A stretch of DNA of 11,395 nt. It comes from CAIYPG01 sp903864555 (GTDB lineage: Bacteria; Pseudomonadota; Gammaproteobacteria; Burkholderiales; SG8-39). The notes beneath the pieces are model-generated. The model saw nothing but the letters and a program-made list of their open reading frames with translations, had not been told where the DNA came from and did no database searches. The position numbers and the translations under genes were made by a program. Positions 6,091 through 11,395 of the stretch are shown piece by piece; the first letter of the stretch is position 1, and each line of letters starts with the position of its first letter. The stretch lies in NCBI GenBank assembly GCA_947474715.1, contig CANJJT010000122.1:1-11395 (forward strand). The letters are read 5' to 3'.

Positions 6091-6921
6091 ATGCGGCAAC
6101 TCACGGTGGGATCGACCTCGGGCGTGGCCCGGGTCAATGGCATTGACATCCATTACCAGGTCACCGACTACACCGACCCCTGGGAGAAGCCGCAGACGGT
6201 GCTGCTGCACCACGGCTTCGCGCGCAACCAGCGCTTCTGGTACCAGTGGGTGCCGCTGCTGTGCCGCGACTTCCGCGTCGTCACCTTTGATTCGCGCGGC
6301 ATGGGCGACACCAGTTGCCCGAAGGATTACGAGTTCAATGCCGGGGATCTGGTGACCGATGTCATCGGCCTGATGGATGAACTGGGCCTGGACCGCGTGC
6401 ACTGGGGCTCGGAGGCTTCCGGTGGCATCGTCGGGGTGGCCACCGCGCTGGCGCATCCGGAGCGGGTCGCCTCCATCACCACCTGCAACACGCCTTTCAA
6501 GATCCCCAAGGGGTTCCTCGGCATGTTCGTCAATGAGGAAGTGCGCGCGCACGGCATGGGTTACTGGGCGCAGAAGACCCTCAAGGGCCGTGTGGACGTG
6601 GACAAGGTGCCGCAGGGCTGGATCGACTGGACCACGGCCGAATTCGCCCGCGCCGATGTGGAGACCACCATCGCCATCCACGAACTGATGAAGAAGGTGG
6701 ACCTGTGGGAGCAACTGCCGCTCTTGAAGACACCGCTCCTGATTCTGGTGGGCGATGGCAGCACCATCGCCACGCATGAGGACATGAAGGCGATGAGCGC
6801 GCGCATCCCCGGTAGCCGGCTGAAGGTGTTCGAAGGCTACGGCCAGGGCGTGGGCTTCATGCTGCCGGAGCGCTGCGTGGCCGAGATGAAGGGCTTTATC
6901 GCGGCGCTGCCGGCGGCTTGA
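6091..6921 (+). CDS. Alpha/beta-hydrolase-fold protein lacking the catalytic triad
   Basis: The start at 6091 has AGGAGG eight bases upstream. The 276-residue protein shows the fold clearly: VLLHHGFARNQRFW (oxyanion HG region), FDSRGMGDTS, then VHWGSEASGGIVG at the nucleophile elbow, LLILVGDGSTIAT and FEGYGQGVGFMLPE. Aligned to the usual G-x-S-x-G-G elbow, residue 109 is Ala instead of Ser. The acid position after G-D-G is Ser224 rather than Asp, and the usual His is Gln252. No nearby Ser, Cys or Asp fits the elbow spacing. There is no signal peptide, so it is cytoplasmic. It may be a ligand-binding protein, a lyase- or isomerase-like enzyme, or a cofactor-free catalyst of another kind. The ligase start follows its stop by eleven bases, so the two are co-translated. 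Confidence 0.9.
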   Translation: MRQLTVGSTSGVARVNGIDIHYQVTDYTDPWEKPQTVLLHHGFARNQRFWYQWVPLLCRDFRVVTFDSRGMGDTSCPKDYEFNAGDLVTDVIGLMDELGLDRVHWGSEASGGIVGVATALAHPERVASITTCNTPFKIPKGFLGMFVNEEVRAHGMGYWAQKTLKGRVDVDKVPQGWIDWTTAEFARADVETTIAIHELMKKVDLWEQLPLLKTPLLILVGDGSTIATHEDMKAMSARIPGSRLKVFEGYGQGVGFMLPERCVAEMKGFIAALPAA

Positions 6922-6932
6922 GGGAGGCGGCA

Positions 6933-8597
6933 TTGGAGTCAGACAGGCAAAAGACGGTGTCGCCGGCGCCACTGTCGCTGGCGCAGGCCTATGCGGCACT
7001 GGCGGCGCACCAGCCCGATGGCGTGGCGCTGTGGACGGCCGGGGGCGCCATCACCCGCGCCGAACTGGATGAGCAGTCACGTCGCGTCGCCGCTGGTTTC
7101 GCGAAACTGGGCGTGCGGCGCGGCGACCGCGTGGCCATCTGGCTGCCCAATGTGCCGGCCTGGCTGGTGTGCTTCCTCGCACTGGCGCGCCTGGGCGCCA
7201 TCGCGATCGCCACCAATACGCGCTTTCGCAGCCGGGAGATCGCCGACATCTGGTCGCGCGCCGGCGTGAAAGGCGTGGTGTTCTGGCCGCATTACCGCAA
7301 TATCGAATTTGCCCGCCTGCTGCAGGGCGCCCGCGACGAACTGCCGGCACTGGATTTCCTCATCGCCTATGAAGACACCGGTCCCGGTGGCGCCGCCGCC
7401 GATGCGTCCGCAGTGCACGGCCTGGACGTGCCCACGCTGCCCTATGCCGCGCTGGCGGGCGAAGCCCCGTACACCGAAGATCAGGGCGAGGCGTCGCTGC
7501 CGGTGGTGACCTTCACCACCTCGGGCACCACCGGGCGGCCCAAGCTGGCCACGCACACGCAGGCGAGCATCCTGCGCCATGCCGAGGCTGTGGCCCCGGC
7601 CTTTGGCTTCAGTGATCCCGGTGCCTGCGTGCTGCAGATGCTGCCCTTTTGTGGCACCTATGGCCTGGCGCAGACCATGGCGGCGCTGTACGCCGGCACG
7701 CCCATGGTGATGCAGCACACCTTCGATCCGCCGGCGGCCGCGGCGCTGATGCGCGCCCATCACACCACGCATGGCTGCATGAACCTCGACCTGGTCGAGC
7801 GCATTTACGCGGTGGCGGGTGACCCCGTCTCACTGCCGCGCATGAAATTCTTCATGGGCGCCACCGGCATGCCGCTGGCCGAGCGCGAAGACCGCCTCGG
7901 ATTTCGGCTGCGCGGCCTGTACGGTTCCTCGGAGGTACAGGCGCTGTATTCGCTGCAGGACGATGTCGGCGACCCGATGGCGCGGATCAGCGGCGGCGGC
8001 CAGCCGGTGTCGGCACAGTCCCGGGTGCGCGCGCGCAAGACCGCGGACGCACCCGAGGCACCGGGCATCCAGCCGCACGGGGAATGGGGCGAACTGGAGT
8101 TTTTCGGTCCTGGTGTCATGGCTGGTTACCTGAACGATCCGCAGGCCACCGCGCGGGCCTTCACCGACGATGGCTGGTTCAGAAGCGGGGACCTCGGCTA
8201 CACCCTGGCCGACGGCAGCTTTCGCTTCGTCTCGCGCATGGGCGATGCCATCCGGCTGGGGGGCTTTCTGGTCGACCCGCATGAGATCGAGACCTTCATC
8301 GAGGAGTTTCGCGGCATCGAGACCTGCCAGGTGGTGGGCGTGGAGATCGAGGGGCGCACCCGCGCGGTGGCCTTCTACACCTGCATGCCGCCCGAGGAAG
8401 GCGCTGTCATCGAGGTGGCCGAGGCCGAACTGCGGCAGCACTGCCGGGAAGGCCTGGCGGCCTACAAGACGCCGCAGCACTTCGTGCAACTGGAGGAATT
8501 TCCCGTGGTGGTCAGCGCCAACAACACCAAGATCCGGCGCGCCGAGTTGCGCAACATGGCCGAACGCCTCCTCAAGGGCGGGGCTGCGCCGGCCTGA
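6933..8597 (+). CDS. AMP-forming acyl-CoA ligase (ANL superfamily)
   Basis: The enzyme activates a carboxylic acid with ATP to an acyl-adenylate and then forms the CoA thioester. I chose TTG 6933 because GGGAGG (6922-6927) is five bases upstream; an in-frame TTG at 6918 overlaps the previous stop but lacks a site. The 554-residue product has all ANL core motifs: TSGTTGRPK (196-204, phosphate loop), YGSSE (330-334), RSGDLGY (417-423, ribose-binding Asp420), SRMGDAIRLGG (434-444, hinge) and the C-terminal TKIRRAEL with the likely adenylation Lys533. It looks like a medium-chain or aromatic acyl-CoA ligase, but the substrate cannot be named from sequence alone. It shares an operon with the hydrolase-fold gene, and the neighbouring Bug proteins suggest an imported acid. 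Confidence 0.93.
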   Translation: MESDRQKTVSPAPLSLAQAYAALAAHQPDGVALWTAGGAITRAELDEQSRRVAAGFAKLGVRRGDRVAIWLPNVPAWLVCFLALARLGAIAIATNTRFRSREIADIWSRAGVKGVVFWPHYRNIEFARLLQGARDELPALDFLIAYEDTGPGGAAADASAVHGLDVPTLPYAALAGEAPYTEDQGEASLPVVTFTTSGTTGRPKLATHTQASILRHAEAVAPAFGFSDPGACVLQMLPFCGTYGLAQTMAALYAGTPMVMQHTFDPPAAAALMRAHHTTHGCMNLDLVERIYAVAGDPVSLPRMKFFMGATGMPLAEREDRLGFRLRGLYGSSEVQALYSLQDDVGDPMARISGGGQPVSAQSRVRARKTADAPEAPGIQPHGEWGELEFFGPGVMAGYLNDPQATARAFTDDGWFRSGDLGYTLADGSFRFVSRMGDAIRLGGFLVDPHEIETFIEEFRGIETCQVVGVEIEGRTRAVAFYTCMPPEEGAVIEVAEAELRQHCREGLAAYKTPQHFVQLEEFPVVVSANNTKIRRAELRNMAERLLKGGAAPA

Positions 8598-8642
8598 CGC
8601 TGCAGCCTTCGCGGAACCGTCCCCGATCTTGGGTTCAGCGAC

Positions 8643-9653
8643 TCAGGGTGCGTCGGCGACGATGTTGTTGTCCTTGACCAGCTTCATCCAGCGCTCGGTC
8701 TCGGTGGCGACAAGCTGGCGCAAGGGCGCCGGCCCGGTGCCCACCAGCACCCAGCCGTCGGCCTCCAGCGGCGCGATCACCTCCGGCGATTTGGCAGTCT
8801 TGATGAAGTTCTCGCTCAGGCTGTTGATCACGGCGGCCGGGGTGCCAGCCGGCCCGCCGATGCCCACCCAACTGGTGTAGTTGAACTGCGGCACGCCCTG
8901 TTCGGCAATGGTGGGCAGGTCGGGCCACACCTTGGGACGCGTGGTCATCGTGGTGCCGAGGGCGCGCACCTTGCCGGTCTTGGCCAGGCGGATGGCCGTG
9001 CCGATGCCGATGGCTGCGGCGTCCAGTCGCCCGCCCAGCAGGTCGGGCAGCAGCGGCCCCTCACCCTTGTAGGGCACATAGGTCACCTGGGTGCCGGTGA
9101 GCGTGTGCATCCACACGTTCATCAGGTGATTGATGCCCCCCTGGTTGGTGATGCCCACGTTGACCTTGCCGGGGTTGGCGCGGGCGCGGGCGATGAACTC
9201 CTGGAAGTTCTTGATGGGAAACGACGGGTTGGCAAGCAGGATCTGCGGCTTTTCGCTCATCAGCGAGATGGGCGAGAAGTCCTTGATCACGTCGAAGGGC
9301 AGGTTCTTGAACACCACCGGCAGTACCGTGAAGCTGCCGGCCATGACCAACAGCGTGTGGCCGTCCGGCGGCGCCTTGGCCACGTGGCCCGCGGCGATGG
9401 CACCGCCCGCGCCGACCTTGTAATCGAGCAGGAAGGTCTGCCCCATCAACTCGGTCATCTTCTTGGCATACAGCCGCGTCTCGACATCGGTGGGGCCGCC
9501 GGTGGCCACTCCCAGGACCATGGTGACCGGCCTGGAGGGGAAGGTCTGCGCCGTGGCTGCCGGGGCGGCAGCCAGCCACACGGGGGCCGTGCAGGACAGG
9601 AGCGTGCGAACGAAACTGTGGCGAACGAAACTGCGGCGGGTGAAAGGATGCAT
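8643..9653 (-). CDS. Bug/TctC-family periplasmic binding protein (second copy)
   Basis: This is a second carboxylate-type receptor, convergent with the ligase and separated from it by 45 bases with no clear terminator. The start at 9653 has AGGAG six bases upstream; the frame is open 25 codons further but without a ribosome site. The 336-residue protein begins MHPFTRRSFVRHSFVRT, a twin-arginine-like motif, then a hydrophobic stretch and a likely cut after ATAQ. Family blocks are VLGVATGGPTDVETRLYAKK, GAGGAIAAGHVAKAPPDGHT, FKNLPFDVIKDFSPI, YVPYKGEGPLLPDLLGGRL and WPDLPTIAEQGV. It differs strongly in sequence from the first Bug protein (ATGGPTD against APGGPTD, for example), so it is not a recent duplicate and probably binds another ligand. 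Confidence 0.93.
   Translation of the reverse strand: MHPFTRRSFVRHSFVRTLLSCTAPVWLAAAPAATAQTFPSRPVTMVLGVATGGPTDVETRLYAKKMTELMGQTFLLDYKVGAGGAIAAGHVAKAPPDGHTLLVMAGSFTVLPVVFKNLPFDVIKDFSPISLMSEKPQILLANPSFPIKNFQEFIARARANPGKVNVGITNQGGINHLMNVWMHTLTGTQVTYVPYKGEGPLLPDLLGGRLDAAAIGIGTAIRLAKTGKVRALGTTMTTRPKVWPDLPTIAEQGVPQFNYTSWVGIGGPAGTPAAVINSLSENFIKTAKSPEVIAPLEADGWVLVGTGPAPLRQLVATETERWMKLVKDNNIVADAP
9606..9635. repeat. In-frame 15-bp tandem duplication in the signal peptide
   Basis: GCGAACGAAACTGTG (9606-9620) is followed directly by GCGAACGAAACTGCG (9621-9635), one mismatch in fifteen. On the minus strand it encodes a doubled five-residue unit, RRSFV then RHSFV, in the N-region of the Bug signal peptide. 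The frame is kept. Only the first-translated copy retains the twin Arg. Confidence 0.75.
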
Positions 9654-9741
9654 GTCTATCTCCTGGTTGTGCCGCCTCTCGGGGCGGTGGATGTGCTTGT
9701 CCGGGTTGAGCATTCTGCCCCAACGCATAAACAGATAGGGT

Positions 9742-9767
9742 GTAATGAAGTTACTGATTCAATGAAG
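9742..9767. promoter_or_regulatory. AT-rich upstream region of the second Bug gene with short repeats
   Basis: About 90 bases upstream of the minus-strand start lies an AT-rich segment (about 9726-9780) that is the likely promoter. It holds the near palindrome GTAA-TGAAG-TTAC (9742-9754) and two AATGAAG direct repeats (9744-9750 and 9761-9767) spaced 17 bases. I could not assign convincing -35 and -10 boxes. Confidence 0.3.
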
Positions 9768-9927
9768 AAAAATGTCTAAATTGCCGCCAGGCGGCCTTGC
9801 CAATGTGCTGCGCGGTGTTCAAGTTTGCCCGGCCTTGCGGCCTTGCGGCCTGTCGGGCACCGATTTCGGTTGTCTACGCCGTCATGCAGCTAATCCTGGT
9901 ACCCGGTGGCTGGAGTCTGACCATTTT

Positions 9928-9968
9928 CTTACGCAAGAGATATCCCTTCAAGTGTGCGTAAGGTTTTT
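9928..9968 (+). terminator. Stem-loop with U tract, plus-strand terminator candidate
   Basis: CTTACGCA (9928-9935) pairs perfectly with TGCGTAAG (9955-9962), and GTTTTT follows directly. The orientation would stop plus-strand transcripts, yet no plus-strand gene is visible just upstream because the neighbour there is the minus-strand Bug gene. It may guard against antisense transcription into the elongation factor region, end an unseen small RNA, or be an operator dyad. Confidence 0.4.
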
Positions 9969-10006
9969 GGGTTCCGGGTCCTGCTCGAAACAGGCTGGCG
10001 CTGGAT

Positions 10007-10124
10007 CGCCATCGGCCTGAATTTCCGTCGGGAAATCATGGGCCGGTGAGCTTCTCTCGAAGCCCATGGAATCGGTCTCGATGGCGCGCAGCAGGAGGGC
10101 CTGTCCCCCCGAAAGGGGGATTTT
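10007..10124 (+). ncRNA. Candidate structured RNA: three-way junction followed by terminator
   Basis: Pairing found by eye: an outer stem CGCCATC (10007-10013) with GATGGCG (10080-10086); inside it a hairpin ATTTCC-GTCG-GGAAAT (10021-10036); and immediately next a hairpin CATGGGC (10037-10043) with GCCCATG (10062-10068), extended by TTC/GAA around TCTC. An alternative pairing GGCCTGA with the region to 10044 would compete with the second hairpin. A GC-rich stem with a U tract (10104-10124) follows, as expected for a small RNA or an attenuator. The plus strand is inferred only from that U tract. No family was recognised and no coding frame is convincing. Confidence 0.3.
10104..10124 (+). terminator. 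Intrinsic terminator-like hairpin
   Basis: TCCCCC (10104-10109) pairs with GGGGGA (10115-10120) across CGAAA, or CCCCC pairs with GGGGG closing a GAAA tetraloop; TTTT follows at 10121-10124. It lies upstream of the elongation factor promoter candidate, so it would end a transcript from the intergenic region rather than a known gene. The GGGGGATTTT core also occurs inverted near 116-125, so it may be a dispersed repeat. Confidence 0.45.
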
Positions 10125-10200
10125 CGCCAAACACTGCGCGATTCCCCGCTTCCCGGCCCGGCGAGGCCCTCGCGCGAGGAGCAAAAGGCGTTGAAATTCC

Positions 10201-10208
10201 TATACAAT
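10201..10208 (+). promoter_or_regulatory. Candidate -10 (TATACAAT) of the elongation factor G gene
   Basis: TATACAAT stands out in this GC-rich stretch and would start transcription near 10214, giving a leader of about 240 bases. No good -35 is seen at normal spacing; TTGAAA (10191-10196) is too close. Just downstream, TTTGTCGC occurs twice (from about 10215 and 10224) before a run of six T. Confidence 0.35.
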
Positions 10209-10290
10209 CCCGCCCTTTGTCGCTTTTTGTCGCCTTTTTTGGCGCCTCCGGATTTGCGCGGACCAAATCGTTCCAGACATTCGCATCGTA

Positions 10291-10304
10291 GCCGCTTCGG
10301 CGGC
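10291..10304 (+). other. UUCG-tetraloop hairpin in the elongation factor leader
   Basis: GCCGC-TTCG-GCGGC forms a 5-bp stem closed by C(UUCG)G, an exceptionally stable RNA loop. It lies about 80 bases after the candidate transcription start and has no U tract after it. Confidence 0.45.
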
Positions 10305-10328
10305 CGGAGAGTCATCCTGTTGTTGCAT

Positions 10329-10370
10329 CACGGGTCCGGGGTCCCGGTTCGAGCCCCGATGAGACCGGTG
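10329..10370 (+). other. Long hairpin in the elongation factor leader
   Basis: CACGGGTC (10329-10336) pairs with GACCGGTG (10363-10370) at seven of eight positions, and CGGGG (10337-10341) pairs with CCCCG (10354-10358), leaving a 12-base loop and a 4-base bulge. The loop contains GGTTCGAG, which looks like a tRNA T-loop, but the flanking bases do not form a T stem. Together with the UUCG hairpin it makes the leader strongly structured; the last 85 bases before the start are less so. Confidence 0.4.
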
Positions 10371-10455
10371 GCACGGGCTGCACGGGCGGCTATCGCAGTA
10401 TCGTCAAGATCGTTCGACACAATTCGTTTGCATTCACTTTAGAGAAGGCATCACC

Positions 10456-11395
10456 ATGGCAAGGCAGAAGCCGCTTCACCTGTATCGCAACATCGGGATC
10501 ATTGCGCACATCGACGCCGGCAAGACCACGACGACCGAACGCATCCTCTACTACACAGGCAAGAAGCACCAGATCATCGACGTCCATGACACCAAGGACG
10601 GCAAGACCAGCACGACCACCGATTACCTCGAGCAGGAAAAAAAGCGCGGCATCACGATCCAGTCCGCCGCCGTCTCGACCGAGTGGAAGGGCATCCAGAT
10701 CAACGTCATCGACACCCCGGGGCACGTGGACTTTACCATTGAGGTGAATCGCAGCTTGCGAGTGCTGGACGGTGCCGTGGTGGTGTTCGACGGCGTGGCC
10801 GGCGTTGAGCCGCAGACCGAAACCAACTGGCGGCTGGCCAACCAGTACAACGTGCCGCGCATGTGCTACATCAACAAGATGGACCGCATGGGCGCCAGCT
10901 TCGAGAAGGCCATCACCGGCATCAAGGAGCGCCTGGGCGCCACCATCGTGCTGTGCCAGATCCCGATCGGCAGCCATGACGAGTTCAAGGGCATGGTAGA
11001 CCTGATCGCCGGATGCGGCTATGTGTGGAAGGAAGAAGACAAGGACAGCCCGTGGGAGACCATCCCCATCGAGGAAATGAAGGGCCGCTTCACCTTCTCC
11101 ACCACGCGCGACAACGACTGGATGGACCAGTTGCTGGACTTGCGCAAGGAAGCCATCGAAACCGCACTGGCTCTGGACGATGACGCGTTCATGGAATTCG
11201 TCGAGAACGGCAAGTTCGACATCGCCAAGGTCAAGGAATGCATCAGGAAGGGCACCGTGCAGGGCAAGCTGGTGCCGGTGTTCTGCGGCTCCTCGTTCAA
11301 GAACAAAGGCGTGCAGCAGCTGCTCGACGGCGTGATCGACTATATGCCCTACCCGGGCGAGAACGGCGGCATCTCCATGGTGGACCCCGACGGCA
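10456..11395 (+). CDS. fusA: Elongation factor G, N-terminal 313 codons (runs off the window)
   Basis: EF-G is the GTPase that drives ribosomal translocation and, with RRF, ribosome recycling. All G motifs of domain I are present: AHIDAGKTT (17-25), RGITI (64-68, switch I Thr67), DTPGHVDF (86-93), NKMD (140-143) and GSSFK (278-282). The start has AGAAGG upstream. The gene stands alone: no rpsL, rpsG or tuf is nearby, so this is probably a second copy. It departs from common proteobacterial EF-G before switch I (KDGKTSTTTDYLEQEKKRGIT instead of the usual GAATMDWMEQEQERGIT), and has VVVFDGVAGVEPQTETNW where many have VYCAVGGVQPQSETVW. This suggests an old paralogue or transferred gene. RF3 is less likely given the TPGHVDFTIEV and FKNKGVQQLLDGVIDYMP blocks. 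The remaining domains lie outside the window. Confidence 0.92.
   Translation, partial: MARQKPLHLYRNIGIIAHIDAGKTTTTERILYYTGKKHQIIDVHDTKDGKTSTTTDYLEQEKKRGITIQSAAVSTEWKGIQINVIDTPGHVDFTIEVNRSLRVLDGAVVVFDGVAGVEPQTETNWRLANQYNVPRMCYINKMDRMGASFEKAITGIKERLGATIVLCQIPIGSHDEFKGMVDLIAGCGYVWKEEDKDSPWETIPIEEMKGRFTFSTTRDNDWMDQLLDLRKEAIETALALDDDAFMEFVENGKFDIAKVKECIRKGTVQGKLVPVFCGSSFKNKGVQQLLDGVIDYMPYPGENGGISMVDPDG

Noticed and set aside
8598..8642. Bidirectional terminator between the ligase and the second Bug gene
   Set aside because: GAACC and GGTTC can pair across 13 bases, but the stem is short and no U tract follows on either strand.
9831..9852. Short tandem CGGCCTTG repeat
   Set aside because: Only two and a half units of eight bases in GC-rich sequence; no link to a gene or structure.
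9772..10020. Small plus-strand protein of 82 residues
   Set aside because: No ribosome binding site, composition typical of chance frames, and the frame runs across the hairpins at 9928-9968.
10036..10315. Minus-strand open frames over the structured intergenic region
   Set aside because: Basic, low-complexity translations, no ribosome site, and overlap with the terminator-like hairpin and the leader elements of the elongation factor gene.
10300..10372. tRNA gene suggested by GGTTCGAG
   Set aside because: The flanking bases do not form a 5-bp T stem, and no acceptor, D or anticodon arm can be fitted.

Overview
The window is GC-rich DNA (by eye about 65%) from a betaproteobacterium, most likely a member of the Burkholderiales (Comamonadaceae/Alcaligenaceae-like). 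The reasons are two Bug/TctC-type periplasmic binding proteins, a LysR regulator beside a hydrolase/acyl-CoA ligase pair, and the codon use. No rRNA, tRNA, CRISPR array or complete transposase gene was seen. These are readings by eye; no database search was run.

Left part (1-3471), genes on the minus strand. Positions 1-290 hold only a palindromic direct repeat. A 504-residue exported protein of unknown function follows (291-1805), with a strong 27-bp dyad just upstream of its ribosome binding site. Next is a trans-aconitate methyltransferase gene (tam, 2015-3055) split by a 268-bp non-autonomous element with 17-bp perfect terminal inverted repeats and a TA target duplication. Removing the element and one TA restores a continuous 256-residue Tam. 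A 139-residue unknown protein (3052-3471) lies upstream of tam and overlaps it by ATGA.

Middle part (3472-9653) looks like a small uptake and activation locus. A LysR regulator (3616-4524) is followed by a Bug binding protein (4732-5760), an AT-rich intergenic island with an FNR-like box, an alpha/beta-hydrolase-fold protein (6091-6921), an AMP-forming acyl-CoA ligase starting at TTG (6933-8597), and a second, convergent Bug protein (8643-9653). A plausible scheme is that the Bug proteins capture an organic acid, the ligase makes its CoA thioester, and the hydrolase-fold protein acts on the substrate or thioester or binds a ligand. The hydrolase-fold protein lacks all three residues expected for the catalytic triad, so its role is not ordinary serine hydrolysis. 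No TctA/TctB membrane subunits are present.

Right part (9654-11395). An 800-bp non-coding stretch contains several strong hairpins, two with terminator-like U tracts and one group that folds on paper as a three-way junction. It leads into the first 313 codons of a stand-alone, somewhat divergent elongation factor G gene that runs off the window, outside the usual rpsL-rpsG-fusA-tuf setting.
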